Notes under the pieces: model-generated
Database searches by the model: none
Told to the model about the DNA's origin: nothing
Seen by the model: the letters and a program-made list of their open reading frames with translations, nothing else
NCBI RefSeq assembly: GCF_030814115.1
Contig: NZ_JAUSUP010000003.1
Span: forward strand, 1-64,000
Direction: 5' to 3'
DNA from: Alkalibacillus filiformis
Lineage (GTDB): Bacteria > Bacillota > Bacilli > Bacillales > Alkalibacillaceae
DNA length: 64,000 bases
Part shown: positions 1-8,314 of the stretch, piece after piece
Layout: each line of letters opens with the position of its first letter
How positions within the stretch are numbered: the first letter of the stretch is position 1
Program-made: the position numbers and the translations under genes

Positions 1-73
1 GGTAGATAGGTTCGAGGTGGAAGCGTGGTGACACGTGGAGCTGACGAATACTAATCGATCGAGGACTTAACTT
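1..73 (+). rRNA. 23S rRNA, 3' end (partial)
   Basis: The window opens inside the last bases of a large-subunit rRNA. The stretch ending CTAATCGATCGAGGACTTAA is the usual 3' terminus of Bacillaceae 23S rRNA. The exact mature end is uncertain by a few bases. It is followed by a 160-base spacer and 5S, the standard rrn order. Confidence 0.9.
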
Positions 74-234
74 AAAACAAAAGTGAAAAGCGCGTTTTCG
101 ACTTTGGTTGAATCTTATCTAGTTTTGAAGGTATAATCCTTTATAATTAAGAGTTGAATTTTTCAAGTAAAGCTCTTGCAATTTTGCTCGAAGGTGAATA
201 TAATATAATTTGTTGCACTAATTACTAAAGATAT

Positions 235-352
235 TGTCCGGTGGTATTGGCAGAGAGGTCACACCTGTTCCCATGCCGAACACAGAAGTTAAGCTCTCTA
301 GCGCCGATGGTAGTTGGGGTTCTTCCCCTGTGAGAGTAGGACGCCGCCGGGC
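235..352 (+). rRNA. 5S rRNA
   Basis: This is complete 5S rRNA of about 118 nt. It has the conserved core GAACACAGAAGTTAAGC and the 3' block GAGAGTAGGACGCCGCC. The 5' bases GTCCGGTGG pair with CCGCCGGGC at the 3' end to form the closing helix. It is co-transcribed with the upstream 23S and the tRNA cluster downstream. Confidence 0.95.
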
Positions 353-386
353 GATCAATTCTCCTTCGTGGACAGTTAAAAAATAT

Positions 387-461
387 TCCAGCGTAGCTCA
401 GAGGTAGAGCAGTTGGCTGTTAACCAATTGGTCGCAGGTTCGAATCCTGCCGCTGGAGCCA
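387..461 (+). tRNA. tRNA-Asn(GTT)
   Basis: Acceptor TCCAGCG pairs with CGCTGGA; anticodon GTT; CCA is encoded. First tRNA of a trnD-like cluster. Confidence 0.97.
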
Positions 462-467
462 TTTTTT

Positions 468-559
468 GGAGAGCTGTCCGAGTGGCCGAAGGAGCACGAT
501 TGGAAATCGTGTAGGCCGCCAACGCGGTCTCGAGGGTTCGAATCCCTCGCTCTCCGCCA
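468..559 (+). tRNA. tRNA-Ser(GGA)
   Basis: Class II tRNA of 92 nt with a long variable arm. Acceptor GGAGAGC/GCTCTCC, anticodon GGA, CCA encoded. Confidence 0.97.
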
Positions 560-574
560 TAGAATTTTTAATAT

Positions 575-646
575 GGCCCATTGGTCAAGTGGTTAAGACA
601 CCGCCCTTTCACGGCGGTAACAGGGGTTCGAGTCCCCTATGGGTCA
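575..646 (+). tRNA. tRNA-Glu(TTC)
   Basis: Acceptor GGCCCAT/ATGGGTC, anticodon TTC. The 3' CCA is not encoded (bases TTG follow the discriminator A). Confidence 0.95.
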
Positions 647-652
647 TTGACC

Positions 653-728
653 GGAGGATTAGCTCAGCTGGGAGAGCACTTGCCTTACAAGCAAGGGGTC
701 GGTGGTTCGAGCCCGCCATCCTCCACCA
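653..728 (+). tRNA. tRNA-Val(TAC)
   Basis: Acceptor GGAGGAT/ATCCTCC, anticodon TAC, CCA encoded. It is followed by an unusually long spacer (729-883) before tRNA-fMet. Confidence 0.97.
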
Positions 729-738
729 TTCAAATGTG

Positions 739-960
<222 letters not shown>

Positions 961-963
961 AAA

Positions 964-1040
964 GGTCCGGTAGTTCAGTTGGTTAGAATGCCTGCCTGTC
1001 ACGCAGGAGGTCGCGGGTTCGAGTCCCGTCCGGACCGCCA
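964..1040 (+). tRNA. tRNA-Asp(GTC)
   Basis: Acceptor GGTCCGG/CCGGACC, anticodon GTC, CCA encoded. Confidence 0.97.
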
Positions 1041-1071
1041 CTTTAATATTAATACATATTTTCTATCTAAT

Positions 1072-1147
<76 letters not shown>

Positions 1148-1158
1148 TTTTTCAAAAT

Positions 1159-1244
1159 GGAGGGGTAGCGAAGTTGGCCAAACGCGGCGGACTGTAAATC
1201 CGCTCCCTTTGGGTTCGGCGGTTCGAATCCGTCCCCCTCCACCA
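1159..1244 (+). tRNA. tRNA-Tyr(GTA)
   Basis: Class II tRNA of 86 nt with long variable arm. Anticodon GTA, CCA encoded. Confidence 0.97.
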
Positions 1245-1263
1245 TTTTTACAATTTAAAACGT

Positions 1264-1337
1264 AGGGGTATAGTTTAATGGTAAAACGAAGGTCTCCAAA
1301 ACCTTTGATGTGGGTTCGATTCCTACTACCCCTGCCA
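1264..1337 (+). tRNA. tRNA-Trp(CCA)
   Basis: Acceptor AGGGGTA/TACCCCT, anticodon CCA, 3' CCA encoded. Confidence 0.97.
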
Positions 1338-1346
1338 TTTTTATAT

Positions 1347-1420
1347 GGCGGTCGTGGCGAAGGGGTTAACGCACCGGATTGTGGCTCCGGCACTCGTGGG
1401 TTCGATTCCCACCGATCGCC
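1347..1420 (+). tRNA. tRNA-His(GTG)
   Basis: Anticodon GTG, with the extra 5' G (G-1) opposite C73 that is diagnostic of tRNA-His. CCA is not encoded. Confidence 0.95.
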
Positions 1421-1427
1421 CTTTTTT

Positions 1428-1502
1428 TGGGCCATAGCCAAGCGGTAAGGCAACGGGTTTTGGTCTCGTGATTCTCAGGTTCGAATCCTGATGGCCCAGC
1501 CA
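1428..1502 (+). tRNA. tRNA-Gln(TTG)
   Basis: Acceptor TGGGCCA/TGGCCCA, anticodon TTG, CCA encoded. Confidence 0.96.
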
Positions 1503-1505
1503 TAT

Positions 1506-1580
1506 GCGGAAGTAGTTCAGCGGTAGAACACCACCTTGCCAAGGTGGGGGTCGCGGGTTCGAATCCCGTCTTCCGCTCCA
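1506..1580 (+). tRNA. tRNA-Gly(GCC)
   Basis: Acceptor GCGGAAG/CTTCCGC, anticodon GCC, CCA encoded. Confidence 0.97.
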
Positions 1581-1618
1581 TTCACATGCACCGCATATCA
1601 ATCATACAGTATATTGAT

Positions 1619-1692
<74 letters not shown>

Positions 1693-1716
1693 TAAATATT
1701 TAATACATAATCCCAA

Positions 1717-1747
1717 GTTGGTAAACAAATGTTTATCAACTTTTTTT
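1717..1747 (+). terminator. Terminator of the rRNA-tRNA operon
   Basis: Stem GTTGGTAAAC (1717-1726) / GTTTATCAAC (1731-1740), loop AAAT, then seven T. It closes the rrn-tRNA transcription unit. Confidence 0.9.
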
Positions 1748-1792
1748 ATGCCTATTTTGAAATAAAATTTTATAAATTAAAGATATGATTGA

Positions 1793-1936
1793 CATAAAAA
1801 TGAGGCACAGTATACTAATGCTTGGGGCGTATTATTTGCCAGCTTAGTATTCGCCATTGTTCCAGTGATCATCTTATATTCGATTTTCCAACGTCGAATT
1901 ACAAAAGGTATGACTGAAGGTGCTATAAAAGGATAA
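1793..1936 (+). pseudogene. C-terminal remnant of a sugar ABC transporter permease
   Basis: A frame open from 1793 to the TAA at 1936 reads as the last ~43 residues of a MalG/LacG-type permease (binding-protein-dependent transport inner membrane component). It has QYTNAWGVLFA, then a hydrophobic helix SLVFAIVPVIILYSIF, then QRRITKGMTEGAIKG, the family's usual tail. The preceding in-frame codon is a stop (1790-1792), and no start, RBS or conserved EAA loop precedes it. The rest of the gene and its operon are gone. I infer a deletion scar downstream of the tRNA cluster. Confidence 0.8.
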
Positions 1937-1950
1937 TGTTTTATGTAAGG

Positions 1951-1982
1951 AATCCTCTGTTTATAGACAGAGGATTTTTTGT
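1951..1982 (+). terminator. Terminator retained behind the permease remnant
   Basis: Stem AATCCTCTGT (1951-1960) / ACAGAGGATT (1967-1976) followed by a T run. It sits 14 bases after the remnant's stop codon, so it is probably the old operon's terminator. Confidence 0.88.
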
Positions 1983-2102
1983 TACATTTAAAATAGTTTA
2001 AAAGAAAGCTCTTGTTTTTTTATATTCAATCTTCTATACTTAAAGGTAACATCAATATATTGGTGTTAGTTAATTGATATAAAACTATATATTGTGTTTT
2101 TG

Positions 2103-2288
2103 TTTATGTGGATGCCTATCGAAAGGCTTAAAAGGGAATTTGGTGAAAGTCCAAAACTGCCCCCGCAACTGTAAACGTGGACGAAATGGAAGACCACTTT
2201 ATAAGCTAAGTGTTTGCTACTTATAAGGGAAGGTCCAGAGTAGGGTGAAGCGTCAGTCAGGAGACCTGTCTACATGAGCTAAGTTACA
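2103..2288 (+). promoter_or_regulatory. Cobalamin (adenosylcobalamin) riboswitch
   Basis: The 5' part has GGATGCCTATCGAAAGGC and AAAAGGGAA. The core follows as GGTGAAAGTCC...ACTGCCCCCGCAACTGTA. The B12 box GTCAGTCAGGAGACCTGTCT lies at about 2252-2271. These are the conserved joining and binding elements of the class. It precedes an intrinsic terminator and the nrdA start, so bound B12 should switch off the class I ribonucleotide reductase. Exact 5' and 3' edges are uncertain by 5-10 bases. Confidence 0.93.
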
Positions 2289-2367
2289 TTTTCTTCGGGG
2301 TGATAAGAGAATGAAACGACTCGTGATACATACTGGTATTGACCAAAGTATGCTTATAAGTCGTTTT

Positions 2368-2398
2368 ATTCGCTTCCCCCGTTGGAAGCGAATTTTTT
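2368..2398 (+). terminator. Riboswitch expression-platform terminator
   Basis: Stem ATTCGCTTCC (2368-2377) / GGAAGCGAAT (2384-2393) with loop CCCGTT and a T run, ending 18 bases before the nrdA start and just ahead of its AGGAGG. A separate hairpin AAACGACT/AGTCGTTT (2314-2321, 2359-2366) lies between aptamer and terminator. Control by transcription attenuation is inferred. Confidence 0.85.
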
Positions 2399-2415
2399 AT
2401 TTTTAGGAGGATTTT

Positions 2416-4692
2416 ATGACGACGATCACTAAACAAGACACTCTCGTTGTAACGAACGGAGAGAGAGAAACTTTTTCAGAAGAACGACTTAGTTTTTTTG
2501 TTAAGGAAGTAATAAAAGGGTACGAGCATTTAAGTGTTACTAGTTATGAAGAGAAGGTTATGAAAGCTGTACAAAGCAAAGATGAATTAACACCTGACCA
2601 AATTACGAACGAACTATTATTAAGAGGGTTAGAAAATATTAGTCCACAAGAACCTGATTGGACTTACGTTTGTGCCAATATATATTTAAAAAAGTTGTAC
2701 AAAGAAGCTGCGACTAACCGTGGCTATGATGGGACAACTAAGTATGGTTCTTACTATGAATTATTAAATATATTATCAAACGAAAACATATACAGCGATC
2801 AAATTTTAAATCAATATACTAAAGATGAAATTGATGAAGCTGCATCTTTCATCGTGCCTGAACGCGATCACTTCTTTACTTATATCGGTTTAAGAACGTT
2901 AGCTGACCGTTATTTAGCAAAAGATCATGAAGGCCATTACTATGAACTGCCACAAGAACGATTTCTAACGATTGCGATGACGTTAATGGTTAATGAACCA
3001 AAAGAAAAACGTCTTCAATTAATAGAAGAAGCTTACTGGGCATTAAGTAATCTTTATATGACGGTAGCGACTCCGACTTTATCAAATGCAGGGAAGTCTT
3101 ACGGCCAATTATCAAGTTGTTTTATCGATACGGTGGATGATAGTTTACAAGGTATTTATGATTCGAATACAGATATTGCTAATTTGTCGAAAAATGGTGG
3201 CGGAATTGGTGTTTATTTAGGGAAAATTCGTTCACACGGGAGCTCGATTAAAGGGTTTAAAGGTGTTTCAAGTGGTGTGATGCCATGGATGAAGCAGTTA
3301 AATAATACAGCAGTAAGTGTTGATCAACTCGGTCAAAGACAAGGGGCCATTGCGGTTTACTTGGATGTATGGCACCAGGATATTTTTAAGTTTTTAGATG
3401 CGAAGTTAAACAATGGTGACGAGCGCCAACGTACACATGATTTATTTACGGGTGTGTCACTGCCAGATCTATTTATGGAAAAGGTAGAAGCGCGTGAAGA
3501 TTGGTATTTATTTGACCCTCATGAAGTAAGAGACATAATGGGATTTAGCTTAGAAGATTATTATGATGAAAAACAAGGTGAAGGTTCATTTAGAGAAAAG
3601 TATGAAGCGTGTGTGCATAACCCGGAGCTATCAAAAGAGAAAGTGCCAGCGATTGATATTATGAAACGAATTATGGTTGGCCAGCTTGAGACTGGCACAC
3701 CTTATATGTTTTATCGTGACGAAGCGAATCGACAAAATCCAAACTCCCATCAAGGCATGATTTACTGTTCAAATCTATGTACTGAAATTATGCAAAATCA
3801 AAGTGCGACAACAGTTGAAGAGCAGTATACAGAGGATGGCAAGATCGTCATTACGAAAAGCCCTGGTGACTTCGTCGTTTGTAACCTATCAAGTATTAAT
3901 TTAGGTAAGGCTGTGCCAGATGATGTGCTAGAGCGATTAATTCCGATTCAAGTGAGAATGCTTGATAATGTGATTGATTTAAATACGATTCCAGTGCTAC
4001 AAGCGCAGTTAACGAATCAGAAGTACCGTGCAGTTGGATTAGGGACTTTTGGTTACCACCATTTACTCGCGCTAAAAGAGATTGCGTGGGAATCAGAAGA
4101 AGCAGTTGAATTTGCTGACGAGCTGTATGAAAAAGTGGCGTTCTTAACGATTCAGTCAAGTATGGAACTAGCCAAAGAGAAATGCCCTTACCCACTGTTT
4201 AAAGGGTCTAAATGGCATGATGGAAGTTATTTCGAAGGTAAAGGGTATAAAGGTGAAAAGTGGGATGAACTGAAGCAGGACGTGCATGAGCATGGCCTAA
4301 GAAATGGGTACTTAATGGCTGTAGCACCTAACTCAAGCACCAGTATTATTGCCGGAAGCACGGCTAGTATCGATCCGATTTTCAAAAAGTTTTATTCAGA
4401 AGAAAAGAAAGATTACAAGATTCCAGTAACAGCACCTGATTTAAGTCCTAAGACGTTCTGGTATTATAAGTCAGCTTATGACATCGATCATACGTGGACG
4501 ATTAAGCAAAACGCGAAACGTCAGAAACATATTGACCAGGCAATTTCGTTTAACTTTTACGTTAGAAACACGATTAAAGCAAAAGAATTACTAGACTTGC
4601 ATTTAACAGCTTGGCATTCAGGTTTTAAGACAACTTACTATACGAGATCAACATCATCAGACATAGAAGATTGTGAAAGCTGCGAATCATAA
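2416..4692 (+). CDS. nrdA: Ribonucleoside-diphosphate reductase, alpha (catalytic) subunit, class I
   Basis: It reduces ribonucleoside diphosphates to deoxyribonucleotides for DNA synthesis, working with the NrdB-type radical subunit encoded next. Residues 1-~95 form an ATP-cone, the allosteric activity switch that B. subtilis NrdE lacks in full form; 758 aa fits NrdA. Visible active-site parts are Cys235 (SSCFIDTV), Asn453-x-Cys455-x-Glu457 (NLCTE), Cys489 (VVCNLSS), and a C-terminal redox pair DCESCES. The start has AGGAGG 9 bases upstream, and nrdB follows after 11 bases in an operon. A cobalamin riboswitch and terminator in the leader imply repression when B12 is plentiful. Class Ia rather than Ib is judged from the ATP-cone. 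Confidence 0.95.
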   Translation: MTTITKQDTLVVTNGERETFSEERLSFFVKEVIKGYEHLSVTSYEEKVMKAVQSKDELTPDQITNELLLRGLENISPQEPDWTYVCANIYLKKLYKEAATNRGYDGTTKYGSYYELLNILSNENIYSDQILNQYTKDEIDEAASFIVPERDHFFTYIGLRTLADRYLAKDHEGHYYELPQERFLTIAMTLMVNEPKEKRLQLIEEAYWALSNLYMTVATPTLSNAGKSYGQLSSCFIDTVDDSLQGIYDSNTDIANLSKNGGGIGVYLGKIRSHGSSIKGFKGVSSGVMPWMKQLNNTAVSVDQLGQRQGAIAVYLDVWHQDIFKFLDAKLNNGDERQRTHDLFTGVSLPDLFMEKVEAREDWYLFDPHEVRDIMGFSLEDYYDEKQGEGSFREKYEACVHNPELSKEKVPAIDIMKRIMVGQLETGTPYMFYRDEANRQNPNSHQGMIYCSNLCTEIMQNQSATTVEEQYTEDGKIVITKSPGDFVVCNLSSINLGKAVPDDVLERLIPIQVRMLDNVIDLNTIPVLQAQLTNQKYRAVGLGTFGYHHLLALKEIAWESEEAVEFADELYEKVAFLTIQSSMELAKEKCPYPLFKGSKWHDGSYFEGKGYKGEKWDELKQDVHEHGLRNGYLMAVAPNSSTSIIAGSTASIDPIFKKFYSEEKKDYKIPVTAPDLSPKTFWYYKSAYDIDHTWTIKQNAKRQKHIDQAISFNFYVRNTIKAKELLDLHLTAWHSGFKTTYYTRSTSSDIEDCESCES

Positions 4693-4703
4693 GGAGGATT
4701 AAT

Positions 4704-5744
4704 ATGAACGAAACAATGCGTGAAAGAAAGTTATATGACATTCATGCACCGAACGCATCAACTGGCATTATTAACGGCGAAAGTTCCAACGTTTTAAACT
4801 GGGACGATGTTAGATTTAAATGGGCTTATCCGATGTATAAAAATATGTTAGCTAACTTTTGGACACCATTTGAAATCAACATGTCGAGTGACCAAAAACA
4901 GTGGGCAGAGTTAACAGATGCAGAACGTGAGTCGTTTAAGAAAATTATTGGACTGCTAGCTTTTTTAGACTCAGTTCAAACGGACTACTCCGCAAAAGTC
5001 GCCGATTACTTAACTGACTCGAGCTTGGCTGCATTAATGCAAGTGCTGTCGTTCCAAGAAGTTGTGCATAACCAGTCTTATTCATATGTTTTATCATCAC
5101 TCGTTGAAAAAGGCGAGCAAGATGAGATCTTTGAGTATTGGAAGAGTGATGACATTTTAATTGAACGTAATCAATTTATTGCTGATGGTTATGAACGATT
5201 CGTTAAAGAAAAATCACCACAAGCTTTTATTGAATCTGTGGTGTATGATGTCGTGTTAGAAGGGTTGTTTTTTTACGCAGGCTTTGCGTTTTTCTACAAC
5301 TTAGCACGCAATCAAAAGATGGTATCAACGAGCACAATGATCAATTATATTAATCGTGATGAGCTGTTACACGTTAATTTATTCGCACACATTTTCAAAG
5401 AAACGTTGAATGAAAACCCTGAACTTAATACAGAGGAAAACCTTCAGTTTGTGACAGAAACATTTAGAGAAGCAACAGAACTTGAAGTGAAGTGGGGCGA
5501 ACATATTATTGGTAACAAAATTGATGGGATCAACATGGACGAGCTAGAGCAATACATCCAACACACAGCAAACAAACGCTGTAAATTAATGGGCGCACCA
5601 GTTCCATTCCCAGAAGTAACAGAAAACCCACTTAAATGGATTAAAGCATACAAAGAAGTCGATGAAGGAAAGTCTGATTTCTTCGAGCAAAAATCAAGGC
5701 AGTATACGAAAGTATCGGATGATAATGGGTTTGATGAATTATAA
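4704..5744 (+). CDS. nrdB: Ribonucleoside-diphosphate reductase, beta (radical-generating) subunit
   Basis: This is the dimetal ferritin-fold subunit that makes the tyrosyl radical passed to the alpha subunit. All expected ligands can be read: Asp89, Glu119, His122, Glu186, Glu220 and His223 for the two metals. The radical-bearing Tyr126 sits four residues after His122, as in E. coli NrdB (His118/Tyr122). Length of 346 aa is normal. It lies 11 bases after nrdA with AAGGAGG before the ATG, so the two are co-transcribed and under the same riboswitch. No nrdI or thioredoxin-like nrdH neighbour is seen. A degraded insertion element follows its stop. Confidence 0.95.
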   Translation: MNETMRERKLYDIHAPNASTGIINGESSNVLNWDDVRFKWAYPMYKNMLANFWTPFEINMSSDQKQWAELTDAERESFKKIIGLLAFLDSVQTDYSAKVADYLTDSSLAALMQVLSFQEVVHNQSYSYVLSSLVEKGEQDEIFEYWKSDDILIERNQFIADGYERFVKEKSPQAFIESVVYDVVLEGLFFYAGFAFFYNLARNQKMVSTSTMINYINRDELLHVNLFAHIFKETLNENPELNTEENLQFVTETFREATELEVKWGEHIIGNKIDGINMDELEQYIQHTANKRCKLMGAPVPFPEVTENPLKWIKAYKEVDEGKSDFFEQKSRQYTKVSDDNGFDEL

Positions 5745-5765
5745 GATAAAGCACCCTTAGGGTAG

Positions 5766-6908
5766 TTAATCCCAAAAGTTGGGGTTTTGACCATGCAGCT
5801 ATTTGGCTGATTTGAGTCCGGTATTGAACTGGACTTAAACCAGCCAATTTTTTCTTTTATTCTTTCGTGATTGTAATAATCCATGAATCATGTACTCCTC
5901 TATTTTCTGTTTTAATTCAGTATAAGAAATCAAGGGTTTCTCCATTATACATTTCTTGTTTCATAATTCAGAAAAAAGTTCTCCATGACGGCATTATCCG
6001 CACAGGTTGCTTTCCTAGACATACTTTGAAAAACCTTGTTCTTCTCTAAGGTTTTCACCCATTTATTATGTTGGTAATGCCATCCTTAGCCTGGATGGAT
6101 GGTGGTTCAATATTCGGACCATGTTTGATGTTGTTCACCACTTGTTCAAGGCTGTCAATGACAACATCTAATGTTGGTTTATTCGAAATGCCATAAGAAA
6201 TGACCTCACCATTATACAAGTCTAATATCGGATTTAAGTAAAGATTTTCATTTCCTACACACTTGAACTCCACGAGATTTGTGACCAGCTTTTGCAAATA
6301 TCCGTACTTTTCCTCGTGTTTCTTAAAACAACTCATGAGTTGTTTCTATCAATTTACGATCTGGTTTTTCATCATTTCTTAACCGATGATTGTGGTAGTG
6401 ATAAGTGGCTTCAGGTATGACTACAATCAAGAGAACCTCTTTTAATTTGAATCCTTCTTCTTTGAGTTCGAACGCCAACGCTGCTAATGCTTTTCGAGGA
6501 AGGCATTCGAATTCTCCTGAAAAGCTCTTAACTTTTTAAATACGCATTTTCTAAACGATCGCAATCAGAGATGGATTAGTCAACTTAAATTCTATAGCGG
6601 TGTATTGGTAAGAAGAGTTCATTTGTTTCATATAGTTTAATACATCTAACTTGAATTGAACAGGATAAACTGTTTTTGAACGCTTTCTTTTTAAACCTTC
6701 CTCACCAAAAGCCTTATAGGCATTTCCTCACCTTCTGATTTGTCTGTGATTGGGAACTCCAAATTGTTTAGCCAACAATTTAGAGCCCAATTGGACCTTC
6801 AAAGTATTCGTTTAAAATCTTTAAATTAAACTCTTTACTATATTTGGCTATATAAAAACACCCCCCAAAAAAAAAAGCTAGATTTTTCTCTAACTTTTTT
6901 GGGGGAGC
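5766..6908 (-). mobile_element. Decayed IS3-family (IS150-like) insertion sequence
   Basis: The minus strand carries fragments of an IS3-type transposase in several frames. In order they are a start AKYSKEFNLKILNEYF, a helix-turn-helix KLLAKQFGVPNHRQIRRW, LIVVIPEATYHYHNHRLRND, an rve catalytic segment (LVEFKCVGNENLYLNPILD, 6055-6336), the shifted tail HNKWVKTLEKN, CADNAVMENFFSELK, and DYYNHERIKEKIGW with a shift to LSPVQYRTQISQIAA. Frameshifts and stops at many points make it inactive. Imperfect terminal inverted repeats are visible: CCCAAAAGTTGGGG (left, 5771) and CCCCCAAAAAAGTTAGAG (right, read inward from 6905). Family is clear; exact ends and target duplication are not. Confidence 0.85.
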
Positions 6909-6930
6909 ATATTGGGTAAAAATACTAGTA

Positions 6931-7071
6931 CTATGGACGTGCCAAGCAGTCTTCTGACATGTCAGGCGGACAAGTCGAAGCTGTAAAGTCGACTGATGCA
7001 GAGATGCTACCAATAGTTAAAAAAGAGAAAGCTGTCACGCTAACAATCCCTGTTAATAATTTTTTCTTCAT
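6931..7071 (-). CDS. Small secreted Cys-containing peptide (46 aa), unknown
   Basis: The ORF runs from ATG at 7071 to TAG at 6931, with AAGGTGG upstream and a strong minus-strand promoter. The first ~26 residues (MKKKLLTGIVSVTAFSFLTI...) form a signal peptide ending near SISAS. The predicted mature part is only ~20 residues, VDFTASTCPPDMSEDCLARP, with two Cys that could form a disulfide or thiolactone. The size and layout resemble exported signalling pro-peptides (Phr-like) or small toxins, but no rap gene or transporter is adjacent and I do not recognise it. The IS element ends about 20 bases past its stop and may have removed a partner gene. Confidence 0.6.
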   Translation of the reverse strand: MKKKLLTGIVSVTAFSFLTIGSISASVDFTASTCPPDMSEDCLARP

Positions 7072-7103
7072 TGTTTTCACCACCTTTTTACTTTTATACA
7101 AAT

Positions 7104-7132
7104 ATTATACATTATACAAACTAGAAAGTAAA
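7104..7132 (-). promoter_or_regulatory. SigA-type promoter for the small secreted peptide
   Basis: On the minus strand TTTACT (7132-7127), a 17-bp spacer, and TATAAT (7109-7104). A second TATAAT overlaps the spacer. The start codon lies 32 bases further on, behind AAGGTGG. Confidence 0.7.
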
Positions 7133-7218
7133 CACTGATAATTTTAAATATTTTGACATATTTCTACAAGAAAGGACAACAGTTGGGAGGGTGGAATTCA
7201 GTGAATTGTAGGCGTTTT

Positions 7219-7644
7219 TTACATAATAAATGCAATTAAAGTGATGACAGGAAAAGAAGCGGCAAGCATCATCGCTGTCTTTTGTGTGGATTGGTAAAAG
7301 ACCTTAGTTCGTTGGTCAATGTTTGAGTGCTTAAGTAAATCTCTTTTAGAAAATAATCTGATTAACCCAATGGCAAACACGACTAAGGTTAAAACGAGTG
7401 GGATAACAGAACTTTCTGTACCTGTTAATTGTATAAAGCCAAAAACAATTAATAGAATCGGTACAATCTCAATAATCGTCACTCTAATAAGAAGTTGGGT
7501 TGTTAAGCTTTGTGTAAAATCGGATGAAACTTCACCTTGGTTCAATTGGTCTTCTAACTTGTTCGATAACTGACCAAACACAACAACGATTCCAATGACT
7601 GCAATAATAGATGCAATAGCAAAATACCAAATTGGATCCATCAT
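7219..7644 (-). CDS. Membrane protein of unknown function (141 aa)
   Basis: Not recognised with confidence. The protein has a hydrophobic helix at about residues 5-23, a polar acidic stretch (QLSNKLEDQLNQGEVSSD), two helices at ~52-74 and ~80-96, a basic loop (RLFSKRDLLKHSN), and a last helix at ~122-141. Four membrane spans are therefore likely. The start is one of two adjacent ATGs behind GGGAG. It is monocistronic, convergent with no gene, and divergent from the 75-aa gene that follows. A distant likeness to ATPase subunit c-like two-helix proteins is possible but weak. Confidence 0.7.
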   Translation of the reverse strand: MMDPIWYFAIASIIAVIGIVVVFGQLSNKLEDQLNQGEVSSDFTQSLTTQLLIRVTIIEIVPILLIVFGFIQLTGTESSVIPLVLTLVVFAIGLIRLFSKRDLLKHSNIDQRTKVFYQSTQKTAMMLAASFPVITLIAFIM

Positions 7645-7779
7645 AACATCTCCCTTTTATGTAATTTCTCTTCAATATATATTAACGAACTACAGTGAAA
7701 ATACGTTTCAATTTTATGTAATATTTCTCAATAAATCATTTATAATGGTTATATACAAATCAAATGGAGGATGATTTGA

Positions 7780-8007
7780 ATGCCATCGTTTGACCCACCA
7801 AACGATCGAATATCACCTTATATAAAGTTTGGTAAAAATGGTATGTACGTCGATGAAAACGCACCAGAATCGATTCGGAAAGAAGCTGAGGAGTATATAA
7901 ATGAAATGGAAAGTGTACAAAACATGGCTTATGGCGAAGGTGAAATGGATGAAATACCAATAATTGATCCAAAAGGTTTTGAGGATTGGAAGCGGAAAGG
8001 GGAATGA
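7780..8007 (+). CDS. Small acidic hypothetical protein (75 aa)
   Basis: Not recognised. It is soluble, rich in Glu and Asp, with no signal peptide or membrane span. Sequence features are an N-terminal PPNDRISPYIKFGKNGMYVD, a predicted helix at ~29-46 (PESIRKEAEEYINEMES), and a Pro-rich end. The start has GGAGG 9 bases upstream, so translation is likely. It lies between a membrane protein gene on the other strand and a tRNA-Leu. Confidence 0.65.
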   Translation: MPSFDPPNDRISPYIKFGKNGMYVDENAPESIRKEAEEYINEMESVQNMAYGEGEMDEIPIIDPKGFEDWKRKGE

Positions 8008-8095
8008 TTGAGAGTGTAAATATAAAAGGTTGACCTGAGTATGGTAGCTGATTTATAATTGTTCTCACGAGCGAAAACGAACATATTATTTACAT

Positions 8096-8177
8096 GCCGG
8101 TGTGGCGGAATTGGCAGACGCGCACGACTCAAAATCGTGTTCCTTCTGGAGTGTCGGTTCGAACCCGACCACCGGTA
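8096..8177 (+). tRNA. tRNA-Leu(CAA)
   Basis: Solitary class II tRNA of 82 nt. Acceptor GCCGGTG/CACCGGT, anticodon CAA, long variable arm. CCA not encoded. A 20-bp perfect hairpin terminator follows. Confidence 0.95.
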
Positions 8178-8210
8178 TTTTAGTTTAACTTTGATGTATT
8201 CTTGAAATAT

Positions 8211-8267
8211 ACGAAACCCTCGTAATCACTGGCAAATTGCAGTGATTACGAGGGTTTCGTTATTTTT
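8211..8267 (+). terminator. Terminator of the tRNA-Leu gene (20-bp perfect stem)
   Basis: ACGAAACCCTCGTAATCACT (8211-8230) pairs perfectly with 8241-8260 around a 10-base loop, followed by TATTTTT. It is 33 bases past the tRNA and unusually long for a terminator. Confidence 0.85.
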
Positions 8268-8314
8268 GAGAAATCGATTGATATTGCCTATTTGAACCCC
8301 ATTTGTTATCAGAT

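Noticed and set aside
5444-5884. 146-aa minus-strand ORF over the end of nrdB
   Set aside because: Only its first ~17 residues are real, as an IS3 transposase tail. The rest is the antisense of nrdB.
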